The notes under the pieces were generated by a model. That model saw only the letters and a program-made list of their open reading frames with translations. It did no database searches and was not told the DNA's origin. A program made the translations under genes and the position numbers. From the NCBI RefSeq assembly GCF_900163835.1, contig NZ_FUKR01000056.1, positions 1 to 64,000 of the forward strand: a stretch of 64,000 nt of DNA, given 5' to 3'. The stretch's first letter is position 1; the number at the start of each line of letters is the position of its first letter. The DNA is from Mycetocola reblochoni REB411 (lineage in GTDB: Bacteria; Actinomycetota; Actinomycetes; Actinomycetales; Microbacteriaceae). Below are positions 48,726 through 57,884 of the stretch, piece by piece.

Positions 48726-49819
48726 GCCCTGTCGGCGTCGGCATCATCGGCGCGGGGGTCATCAGCGCCACCTACCTGGAGAACCTCACCTCCTTCGCCG
48801 GGGTCGAGGTCCGGCGCATCGCCGACCTGGACGTCGACCGTGCCGCCGAGCGGGCCGCGGAGTTCGGCGTCGCCGCCTCGGGAACGGTCGACGAGCTGCT
48901 CGCCGACGACAGCGTCGACATCGTCGTCAACCTCACCATCCCCGCCGTGCACGCCGAGGTCGCCACCCGTATCGTCGACGCCGGCAAGCACGTGTGGGGC
49001 GAGAAGCCGCTCGCCCTCGACGTCGCCAGCGGCCGTGCGCTGCTCGACCACGCCGGATCGCTCGGGCGCCGGGTCGCCTCGGCACCTGACACGCTCCTCG
49101 GCGCGGGGCTCCAGACGGCTGCGCGCACCATCGCCTCCGGCGCCATCGGAACGCCGCTCGCGGCGACGGCCGTGTTCCAGGTCCCCGGTCCCGACGCGTG
49201 GCACCCGAACCCCGACTTCCTCTTCGCCAGGGGGGCCGGGCCGCTGTTCGACATGGGGCCGTACTACCTCAGCGCGCTCGTGACGAACCTCGGCCCCGTC
49301 GCCGAGGTCACCGCCGCGGGCGGAGCGGCCAGGCGGGAGCGCGTCATCGGCTCCGGCCCGCGCGCGGGCGAGACCTTCCCCGTCGAGGTCCCGACGACGG
49401 TCCAGGCGCTGCTGCGCTTCCGCTCCGGCGCGAGCGCCCAGCTGACGCTGTCCTTCGACACCCATCGCGCCCGCGCGGGTGTGCTCGAGATCATCGGCAG
49501 CGCCGGCACGCTCGTCCTGCCCGACCCCAACGGCTTCGACGGAGCGTCGACCCTGTTCGACGCCGACAACCCCGAGGGCAGGGAGATCCCCGCCGAGGGC
49601 CACACCGCCTCGCGGGGCACGGGTGTCGCCGAGCTTGCCGAGGCGATCGCGGAGGGGCGCCCCGAGCGGGCGTCGGGGGCGCTCGCCCTGCACGTGCTCG
49701 AGGTCATGGAGTCCATCGAGTCGGCGATCGCCTCAGGCGAGACGGTGCACATCGTCAGCACGGTCGAGGTCGCGCCACCGCTGGCCGCCGACTGGGACCC
49801 GGCGCGGGTGCTGGCGTGA
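48722..49819 (+). CDS. Gfo/Idh/MocA family oxidoreductase (first)
   Basis: 365-residue NAD(P)-dependent dehydrogenase. N-terminal Rossmann fold [18 protein letters not shown], then [20 protein letters not shown] and the EKPL signature in [12 protein letters not shown]; the C-terminal domain has the putative catalytic [14 protein letters not shown] (DxGxH/Y-type). It probably oxidises a hydroxyl of a sugar or cyclitol. Overlaps the previous gene by 4 nt and the next by 4 nt. Confidence 0.9.
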   Translation: MSPVGVGIIGAGVISATYLENLTSFAGVEVRRIADLDVDRAAERAAEFGVAASGTVDELLADDSVDIVVNLTIPAVHAEVATRIVDAGKHVWGEKPLALDVASGRALLDHAGSLGRRVASAPDTLLGAGLQTAARTIASGAIGTPLAATAVFQVPGPDAWHPNPDFLFARGAGPLFDMGPYYLSALVTNLGPVAEVTAAGGAARRERVIGSGPRAGETFPVEVPTTVQALLRFRSGASAQLTLSFDTHRARAGVLEIIGSAGTLVLPDPNGFDGASTLFDADNPEGREIPAEGHTASRGTGVAELAEAIAEGRPERASGALALHVLEVMESIESAIASGETVHIVSTVEVAPPLAADWDPARVLA

Positions 49820-50931
49820 GCGCGCTCAACGCCGCCTTCGTCGGCGGGGGCTTCATGGGCCGCGTCCACGCGCACGCCGTGCACGCGGCCGGCTCGCCGC
49901 TGCTCGGCGTCCTCACCCGCACGCCGGAGGGGTCGAGGAGGGCGTCGGCCGAGCTCGGCGCCACCGGGCACTACGAGGACCTCGACGCGCTCCTGGACGA
50001 CCCCGAGGTCGACGTCGTGCACGTCCTCACCCCCAACGCGACCCACAGGCGGATCGCCGAGCGGGCGCTGGAGGCGGGAAAGCACGTCGTCTGCGAGAAG
50101 CCGCTGGCGACGTCCGTCGCCGACGCGCTGGCGATCGCCGGGCGCGCGGAGGCGGAGGGGCTGGTCGTGGCGGTTCCACACTTCTACCGCTTCCACCCGA
50201 TGGTGCGCGAGGCGAGGGCTCGGGTGGCCTCCGGCGGCATCGGCCGGCTGCTGACCGTCTCCGCCGGGTACCTGCAGGACTGGCTGCTCGACGCCGGGGC
50301 GGACGACTGGCGCGTCGACGACGCGGCGGGAGGACCGTCGCGGGCCTTCGCCGACATCGGTTCGCACCTGGTCGACCTGGTCGAGTTCATCAGCGGCGAC
50401 CGTGTCGCACGGCTGGTGGCGCGGACCTCGACGGCGCACGCCGACCGGGGGCGGGGCGAGGTGCGCACCGAGGACGCGGCCGCGCTGGTCATCGAGACCG
50501 TCGGCGGCGCCATCGGGACCCTGCTGGTGTCACAGGTCGCCGCGGGGCGCAAGAACGCGCTCACGCTCGAGCTGTCCGGCACCGACGCCGCCGTCGCCTT
50601 CGACCAGGAACGCCCCGACGAGATCTGGTGGGGGACGACGACCGAGAACAGCGTCGTACCCCGGGGCATCGCCGGCCTGAGCGCCGACGCCGCACGACTC
50701 AGCACGGTCCCGGCCGGGCACCCGATGGGCTACCAGGACGCGGCGAACGCCTTCGTCCGCGACAGCTACGCGCTCATGGCCGGCGGCACGCCCGACGGCG
50801 TCCCCACCGCAGCCGACGGGGTGCGCTCCGCGGTCATCATCGATGCCGTGCTGCGCTCGCACGCCGCCGGCACCTGGGTCGAGGCCGGCCCTGCTCCGGC
50901 CGCGACAGAAACGAATGGAGTGAACGCATGA
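49816..50931 (+). CDS. Gfo/Idh/MocA family oxidoreductase (second)
   Basis: 371 residues. [16 protein letters not shown] at the N-terminus, [20 protein letters not shown], the [12 protein letters not shown] signature, [12 protein letters not shown] and the catalytic-domain [14 protein letters not shown] with the Asp and His expected at the active site. It is only distantly similar to the preceding paralogue, so the two probably act on different intermediates or on oxidation and reduction steps. GTG start overlapping the previous TGA. Confidence 0.9.
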   Translation: MSALNAAFVGGGFMGRVHAHAVHAAGSPLLGVLTRTPEGSRRASAELGATGHYEDLDALLDDPEVDVVHVLTPNATHRRIAERALEAGKHVVCEKPLATSVADALAIAGRAEAEGLVVAVPHFYRFHPMVREARARVASGGIGRLLTVSAGYLQDWLLDAGADDWRVDDAAGGPSRAFADIGSHLVDLVEFISGDRVARLVARTSTAHADRGRGEVRTEDAAALVIETVGGAIGTLLVSQVAAGRKNALTLELSGTDAAVAFDQERPDEIWWGTTTENSVVPRGIAGLSADAARLSTVPAGHPMGYQDAANAFVRDSYALMAGGTPDGVPTAADGVRSAVIIDAVLRSHAAGTWVEAGPAPAATETNGVNA

Positions 50932-51944
50932 CCGCAGCATCCACGCACCCCGTCACCCTGTTCACCGGGCAGTGGGCCGACCTCCCGCTCGAGGAGGTCG
51001 CCCGGCTGGCGGCCGAGTGGGGCTACGACGGGCTCGAGCTCGCCGCCTCGGGCGACCACCTCGACCTCAAGCGCGCCGACGAGGACCCGGCCTACCTGCG
51101 CGGCAGGCGCGAGATCCTGGACCGGCACGGCCTGCGGCTGTTCGCCATCTCCAACCACCTCACCGGCCAGGCCGTGTGCGACGACCCGATCGACGCCAGG
51201 CACCGGGCCATCGTCCGGGACTACACCTGGGGCGACGGCGAACCGGAGGGCGTGCGCCGCCGCGCGGCCGAGGACATGAAGCGCGCCGCCAGGGTCGCCC
51301 GTGCACTCGACGTGGACACGGTCGTCGGCTTCACCGGGTCGAGCATCTGGCCGTACGTGGCGATGTTCCCTCCCGTGGGCCAGGACGTCATCGACCGCGG
51401 CTACGAGGACTTCGCGACGCGCTGGAACCCGATCCTCGACGTCTTCGACGGCGAGGGCGTGCGCTTCGCCCACGAGGTCCATCCCTCGGAGATCGCGTAC
51501 GACTACTGGACGAGCGTTCGTGCGCTCGAGGCCGTCGAGCACCGCTCCGCCTTCGGCTTCAACTGGGACCCCAGTCACATGATGTGGCAGAACATCGACC
51601 CGGTCGGCTTCATCTGGGACTTCAAGGACCGGATCTACCACGTCGACTGCAAGGACACGCGCCTGCGCCCGTCGAACGGCAGGGCGGGCGTGCTCGGCTC
51701 CCATCTGGCGTGGGGCGACGTCCGCCGGGGCTGGGACTTCGTCTCGACCGGGCGCGGCGACGTCCCCTGGGAGGACGCCTTCCGAGCGCTCGAGGGCATC
51801 GGCTACGACGGTCCGATCTCGATCGAGTGGGAGGACGCGGGCATGGACCGGCTGCACGGGGCGAAGGAGGCGGTCGGCTTCGTCCGCTCGCTGCTGTGGC
51901 CGCGGCCGACGGCGTCCTTCGACGCGGCGTTCAGCACGCAGTAG
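50928..51944 (+). CDS. Sugar phosphate isomerase/epimerase (second TIM-barrel enzyme)
   Basis: 338 residues, longer than the first isomerase of the operon. Segments: [95 protein letters not shown] and [11 protein letters not shown], which supply the usual Glu, Asp, His and Glu metal ligands. ATG overlaps the previous TGA. Last gene of the operon. Confidence 0.9.
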   Translation: MTAASTHPVTLFTGQWADLPLEEVARLAAEWGYDGLELAASGDHLDLKRADEDPAYLRGRREILDRHGLRLFAISNHLTGQAVCDDPIDARHRAIVRDYTWGDGEPEGVRRRAAEDMKRAARVARALDVDTVVGFTGSSIWPYVAMFPPVGQDVIDRGYEDFATRWNPILDVFDGEGVRFAHEVHPSEIAYDYWTSVRALEAVEHRSAFGFNWDPSHMMWQNIDPVGFIWDFKDRIYHVDCKDTRLRPSNGRAGVLGSHLAWGDVRRGWDFVSTGRGDVPWEDAFRALEGIGYDGPISIEWEDAGMDRLHGAKEAVGFVRSLLWPRPTASFDAAFSTQ

Positions 51945-52005
51945 CGCGGCGGGCCTCCGCCGGTCGACCGTCCTCGCGGGCCCCCGAACAGGGGTCCGTG
52001 AGGAT

Positions 52006-52035
52006 TTGTCATATTCCGTGGTTTCTCACTAGGCT
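52006..52035 (+). promoter_or_regulatory. Strong promoter with no gene downstream
   Basis: -35 TTGTCA (52006-52011), 18-bp spacer, -10 TAGGCT (52030-52035), set in the only AT-rich part of the 325-bp gap 51945-52269. The next plus-strand gene is far away; what follows is a foldable RNA and then the 3' end of the minus-strand marR gene. Confidence 0.55.
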
Positions 52036-52041
52036 GATCCC

Positions 52042-52205
52042 GGACGTCGCCGAGCGGGTGCTTCTCGCGGCGCGTCGACCGGCCCGTGCGGATCCCTGGG
52101 GGGGGACCGGGTTCCGCACACACAGTGTGGGTGGCTCAACGTGGGGGCGTTGGGCCACCCGCAACCTCCGTGTCTCCGCGGTCACCGTTTCCCTCGCCCG
52201 GCGAC
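52042..52205 (+). ncRNA. Candidate structured RNA, class unknown
   Basis: Downstream of the orphan promoter, GTCGCCG (52046-52052) can pair with CGGCGAC (52199-52205) to close a 160-nt domain. Inside are GCGGA (52088-52092) with TCCGC (52113-52117), enclosing GGGGGACC, and a 13-bp hairpin 52129-52141 with 52148-52160 (one G-U pair). GCCGAG and GGGGGACC recall the start of ydaO-type (c-di-AMP) riboswitches, but the other conserved blocks do not match well. On the minus strand the hairpin could instead terminate the MFS-marR transcript. Confidence 0.35.
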
Positions 52206-52269
52206 TCCTGCGGTCCGCGTCCGCGCGCGCCGTGCCCGGCGGCTGCTGTGCTCACGCCTGCCCGGATGC

Positions 52270-52782
52270 TCAGATCCGCGTCGCGCTCGCCGCGAGCCGG
52301 GACAGCAGCTCGGTCAGGCGGGTGACGTCGGCGGCGCTCCAGTTGCCCATCTCGGTGCGCAGCCGGGCCGACTCGGCGCTCCTGGCCTCGTCGAGCATGG
52401 CGCGCCCGCGCGCGCTCGCGCTGAAGACGGCACCCCTGCCGTCCGAGGGGTTCGGGTGGCGTTCGATGAGGCCCGCCTCCACCAGTGTCTTCGCCGACCG
52501 GGACACCACGCTGCGGTCCAGGCTGAGCAGCTCCGCGAGGCTGCCCGCGCTGATCGGCTCGAGGCGCGCGATCTGCGTGAACAGGGTGAACGTGCCCCGC
52601 TGCATGTCGGGGGCGATTCGTTCGGCCCTGGCGTGGATGGTGCGCTTGGCCTCCGTCACGATGCCGAGCAGCGCGCTCTCCAGCGCGGTGATCTGCTCGG
52701 GGCTGGGGGCGGAGCTGGGACCGGGGCCGGCACCGTCCGGCAGGGGGGCGGGCCCCCTGCCGGAGGCGCCGGCGGCGGTCAT
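52270..52782 (-). CDS. MarR family transcriptional regulator
   Basis: 170 residues. Central winged helix: LARLEPISAGSLAELLSLDR region with recognition helix DRSVVSRSAKTLVEAGLIER and wing HPNPSDGRGAVFSAS. It should repress the exporter gene with which it overlaps by 4 nt (ATGA) and probably senses a toxic substrate. The first about 28 residues are Pro/Gly-rich. It is cotranscribed behind the MFS gene. Confidence 0.9.
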   Translation of the reverse strand: MTAAGASGRGPAPLPDGAGPGPSSAPSPEQITALESALLGIVTEAKRTIHARAERIAPDMQRGTFTLFTQIARLEPISAGSLAELLSLDRSVVSRSAKTLVEAGLIERHPNPSDGRGAVFSASARGRAMLDEARSAESARLRTEMGNWSAADVTRLTELLSRLAASATRI

Positions 52783-54527
52783 CGCCCGCTCTCCCGCCCC
52801 GGCTCTGCCTCGCCGGCCGGTGCCGCGTGCCGCGCGCCGGGGGCTCGTTCCGCGCCGCCGTCGATCCGGGATGCCCCGTCCTCGGGGGAGAGGTCGTCCG
52901 CGACGACGGCGATCGAGCCGGTCGGGGTGACGCCGGCCGTGGCGATGGCGGCGTCGGCGACCTCGTCCCTCCGGTCCTGCGCCGTCTGGGTGCTGAGTGA
53001 GACGTTGGGCAGGAACACGATGGCGATGAGCGACACCAGTGCGAGCGGCGCGGCGGTGAGGAAGATCGAGGCGATGCCGTCCCCGTATGCCGACTCGATG
53101 ATCTGCCTGACGCCGTCCGGCAGGCTGGACACCGCGGGGATGGTCCCGGAGGCGAGCGAGGCGGCGACCTTCTGGCCCTCCGCGCCGAGGGCGGCGAGGG
53201 CCTGCTGCAGCGCGGCCTGCTGCGCCGTCATCGACGCCGTGACCCGCTCGGCCAGCAGCGCGCCGAGCACCGCGACGCCCGCCGCGCCGCCGAGGCTGCG
53301 GAAGAAGGCGACGGAGGAGCTGGCGACGCCGAGCTGCTGCGGGTGCACGGTGTTCTGCACGACGAGCACCAGGTTCTGCATGACCATTCCGACGCCGGAG
53401 CCGAGGATGAGCATGAACAGTGCCACCTGCACGTAGGAGGTGTCGTAGTGGATGGTCCCCATCAGGGCGAGCCCCGCTGTCAGCAGGACCGCGCCGATCA
53501 CCATGTAGCGCTTCCACGCGCCGTAGCGGGTGATGAGCGCGCCGACGATGGTGGAGGACAGCAGCAGTCCGACGATCATAGGCAGGGTGAGCAGGCCGGA
53601 CTCGGTCGGTGTGGCGCCCCTGGCCAGCTGCATGTACTGGCCGAGGAACACGCTGGTGCCGAACATCGCGACGCCGACGGCGAGGCTGGCGATGACCGAA
53701 AGGGTGAAGGTGCGGTTGCGGAACAGGGTGAGCGGGATGATCGGGTCCGCGGCCCTGAACTCGACGACGATCGCCGCGGTCAGCAGCAGGACGCCGCCGC
53801 CGACCATCCAGAGGGTCGTCGTGCTCGCCCACTCGAACTGGCTGCCGGCCAGGCTCACCCAGATGAGCAGCAGCGAGACCGCGCCGGCGATGAGCGCGGC
53901 GCCGAGGTAGTCGATGCGGGCGCGCGTCGTGGTGCGGTGGGCGAGGTGCAGGGTGCGCTGGAGCAGGATGATCGCGACGACGGCGATCGGCAGGGCAACG
54001 AAGAAGTTCCAGCGCCAGCCGAAGCTGTCGGTGATGAGCCCGCCGGCGAGGGGGCCGCCGATGGTGCCGACGGCCATGACCGCACCGAACAGGCCCATGT
54101 ACCTGCCGCGCTCGCGCGGGCTGATGATGTCGGCCATGATGATCTGGCTGAGCGCGGTGAGCCCTCCGGCGCCGAGTCCCTGCACGGTGCGGAACGCGAT
54201 GAGCGTGGAGGTGTCCTGGCTGAACCCGGCCAGCGCTGAGCCGATGACGAAGATGCCGAGCGCCAGCTGGATGAGCAGCTTGCGGTCGAAGAGGTCGGCG
54301 AGTTTGCCCCAGATCGGGGTCGACACGGTCGTCGCGAGCAGGGTGGAGGTGACCACCCAGGTGAACGCCGTCTGGTTTCCGCCGAGCTCGGAGATGATCT
54401 TCGGCAGCGACGTCGACACGACGGTGCCGGCGAGGATCGAGACGAACATGCCGAGCAGGAGTCCGCTCAGCGACTGAAGTACCTGTTTGTGGGTCATCGC
54501 GGGCGCGGTGGGCGCGATGGATGTCAT
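52779..54527 (-). CDS. MFS multidrug exporter, DHA2 (EmrB/QacA) family, 14 TM
   Basis: 582 residues. Starts with VLQSLSGLLLGMFVSILAGT, contains the motif A loop GKLADLFDRKLLIQ, motif C-like GPLAGGLITDSFGWRWNFFV and 14 hydrophobic segments, ending with a hydrophilic tail of about 70 residues. Drug/proton antiport of hydrophobic or cationic compounds is the family role. ATG at 54527 has AAGGAGAG upstream. Cotranscribed with marR and controlled by a promoter with two TTGA-N6-TCAA operators. Confidence 0.93.
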   Translation of the reverse strand: MTSIAPTAPAMTHKQVLQSLSGLLLGMFVSILAGTVVSTSLPKIISELGGNQTAFTWVVTSTLLATTVSTPIWGKLADLFDRKLLIQLALGIFVIGSALAGFSQDTSTLIAFRTVQGLGAGGLTALSQIIMADIISPRERGRYMGLFGAVMAVGTIGGPLAGGLITDSFGWRWNFFVALPIAVVAIILLQRTLHLAHRTTTRARIDYLGAALIAGAVSLLLIWVSLAGSQFEWASTTTLWMVGGGVLLLTAAIVVEFRAADPIIPLTLFRNRTFTLSVIASLAVGVAMFGTSVFLGQYMQLARGATPTESGLLTLPMIVGLLLSSTIVGALITRYGAWKRYMVIGAVLLTAGLALMGTIHYDTSYVQVALFMLILGSGVGMVMQNLVLVVQNTVHPQQLGVASSSVAFFRSLGGAAGVAVLGALLAERVTASMTAQQAALQQALAALGAEGQKVAASLASGTIPAVSSLPDGVRQIIESAYGDGIASIFLTAAPLALVSLIAIVFLPNVSLSTQTAQDRRDEVADAAIATAGVTPTGSIAVVADDLSPEDGASRIDGGAERAPGARHAAPAGEAEPGRESGR

Positions 54528-54582
54528 GGACTCTCCTTGTGGGGCTGGCTCATCCTGAGCTCGTCGTCGCGCCCGGATCTAG

Positions 54583-54624
54583 TTGATGAATGTCAACCAT
54601 ATGCCGATGATTGACTTTTATCAA
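54583..54624 (-). promoter_or_regulatory. Promoter with paired MarR operators
   Basis: Two palindromes of the form TTGA-N6-TCAA: 54583-54596 and 54611-54624, 28 bp centre to centre. On the minus strand TTGATA (forward 54619-54624, inside one operator) and TATGGT (forward 54596-54601, touching the other) form a -35/-10 pair with 17-bp spacing. Repressor binding would cover the promoter from both sides. Confidence 0.7.
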
Positions 54625-54677
54625 CCACCTCGCTGCTGCGCGTCCCCCGGCCCGCGCAGCCGGGGGAGCGGTCCGGC

Positions 54678-55781
54678 TCAGTGCCAGCTGGACCAGTCGC
54701 GTTTGGGGATCAGGCAGTGCACCCCGACGACCCCGTCGACCACCTGCGACACCTCGAAGTCGCCCGCGGCCGACAGATAGGCCAGCGCGGACTGGGGAGG
54801 CAGCTCGAAGCGCTCCGACAGAAAGCGGATCGCCTCCCGCACCGCCCGGCGCATCGCCTCGTCCAGGCTCGCCGCCATTCCGGTGGGGATCCAGTGCTCC
54901 GTCGTCTCCGCCAGCGGGGTGGTCAGGGCCCCGAACAGCCCCGTGCTCTCGTCGGCGGGGATGACGGTGAGCGTGAGGGTGGCGCGCAGCGACGCCTCCA
55001 AAGCGGTCAGCGCCACCTCGCCGTTGCCCTGCGCGAAGTGAGGGTCGCCCGCGTAGAAGAGTGCGCCATCGGCCCTGATCGGGAGGTACAGCGTGCTACC
55101 GGCGACGAGATGCTTGATGTCGATGTTCCCCCCGTGCGGCCCCGGGGGAACGGAGTGCACCGGGGCGTCGTCCTGGCCTGCGACGCCCATGAGCCCGAGG
55201 AACGGTGCCAGCTGGAACGACGCGGTCCTGCCTGCGCCGACGCTGAACCGGCCCCGCGCTCCGTCCCCAGAGTCCTCCACCCAGCAGAAGTGCGAGACAC
55301 CCCCGCCCGGAAGCAGGTCCGGCGTCCACGGGTGCCTGTCGTCGAGCGGGTACTCGCCGGGGAGCGCGCCGAAGCCGTGCCGGTTGCTGATGAAGCCGTA
55401 CGGCACGCGACGGTCGAGCGCGCGCACGTCGACCCGCAGGACGTCGCCCGGCCGCGCCCCGGTGACCGCGATCGGGCCGGTGACCACGTGCGGGCCGTCC
55501 TCGTCGCCGTTGGGGACCTCGCTCGCGGCGAGCTCCACCGCGTCCTCCAGGACGTCGCGGACGCCGTGTGTCCCGAGGAACGTCCGCGGGTCCCTCCCCT
55601 GATCGGCCAGGATCCCCTCGTGGGAGAGCGTGTCGAGGGTCACGGACTCCCCGGAGCCGATGGTCATGACCGGTGTGCTCGCCGCCGTCGGCAGCCAGCC
55701 CCAGCCGACCTCGTCCGGACGGCACGGCAGGTAGTTGTCCGCCCGGATCGGGCCACGTCCGGGGTCCAGGATCGCGCTCAT
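54678..55781 (-). CDS. Acetamidase/formamidase family protein
   Basis: 367 residues, FmdA/AmdA family, which hydrolyses formamide, acetamide or related small amides to ammonia and acid. Recognisable blocks: VTGPIAVTGARPGDVLRVDV, GGNIDIKHLVAGSTLYLPI, FYAGDPHFAQGNGEVALTAL, and a C-terminal cap with FELPPQSALAYLSAAGDF. Last gene of a four-gene operon (binding protein, fused ABC transporter, RidA, amidase), overlapping RidA by 4 nt. ATG at 55781. Confidence 0.88.
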   Translation of the reverse strand: MSAILDPGRGPIRADNYLPCRPDEVGWGWLPTAASTPVMTIGSGESVTLDTLSHEGILADQGRDPRTFLGTHGVRDVLEDAVELAASEVPNGDEDGPHVVTGPIAVTGARPGDVLRVDVRALDRRVPYGFISNRHGFGALPGEYPLDDRHPWTPDLLPGGGVSHFCWVEDSGDGARGRFSVGAGRTASFQLAPFLGLMGVAGQDDAPVHSVPPGPHGGNIDIKHLVAGSTLYLPIRADGALFYAGDPHFAQGNGEVALTALEASLRATLTLTVIPADESTGLFGALTTPLAETTEHWIPTGMAASLDEAMRRAVREAIRFLSERFELPPQSALAYLSAAGDFEVSQVVDGVVGVHCLIPKRDWSSWH

Positions 55782-56227
55782 CGTTCGCCCCCGTCGACCA
55801 GACCGACGATGAGGTCGATCTCCACCCGTGCGCCGACCGCCAGGCCGCGGACGCCGACGCAGGTCCGTGCCGGCCGCGGCTCGGCGAACCACCGACGATA
55901 GACCGTGTTGACGGCGTCGAAGTCATCGAAGTCCTCCAGGTACACCCGCACCATGAGCGCATCGTCGAGCCCCGCGCCGCAGGGGGCGAGGACGGCGGTG
56001 AGGTTGCGCAGGACCTGCTCCGTCTGCTCGGCGACGCCGCCTGCGACGACCTCGCCCGTGTCGGGCAGCGTGGGCATCTGCCCGGTCACAAACAGCAGGT
56101 CGCCCCAGCGCACCGCGTGGGAGAACGGCCCCACCCGGGCCGGGACGTCGGGGTGTCCCGTCAGGTCGAGCGCGGTCCTCGTCGTAATGCCCGCATCCGG
56201 TGCGGTCGTCGTGGCGTTCGTGGTCAT
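55778..56227 (-). CDS. RidA family protein
   Basis: 149 residues (YjgF/YER057c/UK114). Core: VGPFSHAVRWGDLLFVTGQM, GGVAEQTEQVLRNLTAVLAP, ALMVRVYLEDFDDFDAVN, and ARTCVGVRGLAVGARVEIDL with the conserved Arg that binds carboxylates of imine/enamine substrates. It may deaminate a reactive imine or enamine formed during catabolism of the imported compound. Start ATG at 56227 after GGAACGAGGAC; an in-frame ATG at 56278 would overlap the transporter gene. Confidence 0.9.
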   Translation of the reverse strand: MTTNATTTAPDAGITTRTALDLTGHPDVPARVGPFSHAVRWGDLLFVTGQMPTLPDTGEVVAGGVAEQTEQVLRNLTAVLAPCGAGLDDALMVRVYLEDFDDFDAVNTVYRRWFAEPRPARTCVGVRGLAVGARVEIDLIVGLVDGGER

Positions 56228-56274
56228 GGTCCTCGTTCCTGTCGTCGTTGTCGTCGTCTGCCGCATGCGCGCAC

Positions 56275-57873
56275 TCACACCTCGGCCGCGTTCATCGCGG
56301 TCATGAACGTCACCGCCTGCGGGGTGCTCGGATCGCCGATCACGCGCTCGGCCGGTCCAGTCTCGACCACGCGGCCCCCGGCCATGAACACGGCCGTGTC
56401 GGCGACCTGGCGCGCGAAGCGCAGCTGATGCGTGGCCAGCACCATGGTCAGTCCCTCGTCCCTGGCGAGGGAGGTGATCACCCTGAGCACCTCCGCGACC
56501 AACTCCGGATCCAGTGCGCTGGTTGGTTCGTCGAGGAGCAGCAGCCGCGGTCGGGCGGCGATGGCGCGTGCGATGGCGACGCGCTGCTGCTGGCCGCCCG
56601 ACAGGCTCGCCGGGGCCGCGTCCGCGTACTCGCCCAGCCCGACCCTGCCCAACAGCTCGTGAGCGCGGGCGGCAGCGGCGTCCGCGGCCCAGCCGTGCAC
56701 CCAGCGCAGCGGTCCCGCGACGTTCTCGGCAACGCTGAGATGGCTAAATAGCGCGAAGTTCTGGAACACCATCGAGACCCCCGCGTCGACGCGCTCGGCG
56801 GCCAGTCGCGACTCCGAGTGCCGGCGCCCGGTCGCTCCGATCCCCAGCTCGGCGCCGTTCACGGTGACGGTGCCGGAGTCGCGTGTCTCGAGCTGGTCGA
56901 TGATGCGCAGCAGGGTGGACTTGCCCGACCCGCTCGGGCCGAGCAGGGCGACGACCTCGCCCGGTTGTGCCGCGAGGTCGACGCCGTCCAACACCGTGCG
57001 CTCGCCGTAGCGTTTGACGATCCCCGTCAGCGCCAGCGCTGCGCCGCGTGCCTCTGGCCGTCCGTCCTCAGCGGGCGCACCGCCGCGCATCTCGACGACT
57101 TCGACCGGTCCGGCGAGCTCTGGCGGCGTCCCGGGCCCCCGTCCTAGCCCCGCGGTGCTCGCGGCGGTCGTCTCCGCTCGCCCTCGCTTGCGCCGGGCTA
57201 GAGGACGCGAGCGCACGCCCGCGATGCGGACCGAGCGGCGTTCCACGAGCAGCTGCACCCCGGTGATCGCCCCGGTCAGGAGGAGGTAGAGCACGGCGGT
57301 GGCGACGTAGATCTCGAAGTAGTCGAAGGTCGAGCTCGCCAGTTGCTGGGTGCGCAGGGTGAGCTCGGGGACCGCGATGATCGACGCGAGTGCCGAGTTC
57401 TTCATCGTCGCCACTGCCTCGTTGCCGAGGGCGGGAACCATCTGGCGGAACGCCTGCGGCGCGGTGACCCGGCGCATGAGCGCGCCCGGACCGAGCCCGA
57501 GCGCCCGCCCCGCCGTGGTCTGCGCCTGGTCGACCCCTCGGATGCCCGAGCGGAAGATCTCGGAGAAAAAGGTCGCCTCGTTCAGTGCCAGCGCGAGCGA
57601 ACCGGCCACGATCGGCGTGAGGACCACGCCGGCGTGCGGCAGCACGGTGAAGGTGAAGACCAGCTGCAGGATGAGCGGGGTGCCGCGGTACAGCGTGGTG
57701 TAGCAGCGCGCGATGACGGTCAGTGTTCGGAACCGGGTGAGCTGCATCGCCGCGAGTACCGCGCCGAGCGCCATACCGCCGAGGAACCCGAAGGCGGTGA
57801 GCTGGAGGGTCACCAGGAGCCCCTCGACGAGGTAGGGGAGCGTCAGGTAGTGCAGGAAGCCGGTGATGTCCAT
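56275..57873 (-). CDS. Fused amino-acid-type ABC permease and ATP-binding protein
   Basis: 532 residues in one chain. Permease part (about 1-225, HisM/GlnP type): [20 protein letters not shown] and the EAA-type [21 protein letters not shown] Gly/Pro/Ala-rich linker (about 225-285) leads to a GlnQ-type ATPase: Walker [14 protein letters not shown]-loop MVFQNFALF, signature [15 protein letters not shown], Walker [13 protein letters not shown]-loop LATHQLR. Both halves are full length, so a homodimer would give a complete transporter. It lies 11 nt after the binding-protein gene. Confidence 0.92.
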   Translation of the reverse strand: MDITGFLHYLTLPYLVEGLLVTLQLTAFGFLGGMALGAVLAAMQLTRFRTLTVIARCYTTLYRGTPLILQLVFTFTVLPHAGVVLTPIVAGSLALALNEATFFSEIFRSGIRGVDQAQTTAGRALGLGPGALMRRVTAPQAFRQMVPALGNEAVATMKNSALASIIAVPELTLRTQQLASSTFDYFEIYVATAVLYLLLTGAITGVQLLVERRSVRIAGVRSRPLARRKRGRAETTAASTAGLGRGPGTPPELAGPVEVVEMRGGAPAEDGRPEARGAALALTGIVKRYGERTVLDGVDLAAQPGEVVALLGPSGSGKSTLLRIIDQLETRDSGTVTVNGAELGIGATGRRHSESRLAAERVDAGVSMVFQNFALFSHLSVAENVAGPLRWVHGWAADAAAARAHELLGRVGLGEYADAAPASLSGGQQQRVAIARAIAARPRLLLLDEPTSALDPELVAEVLRVITSLARDEGLTMVLATHQLRFARQVADTAVFMAGGRVVETGPAERVIGDPSTPQAVTFMTAMNAAEV

Positions 57874-57884
57874 GGCGGTCTGCC

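Noticed and set aside
52042-52205. Firm assignment as a ydaO (c-di-AMP) riboswitch
   Set aside because: Only GCCGAG and GGGGGACC resemble the consensus; the second half does not match the conserved blocks by eye, and there is no downstream gene.
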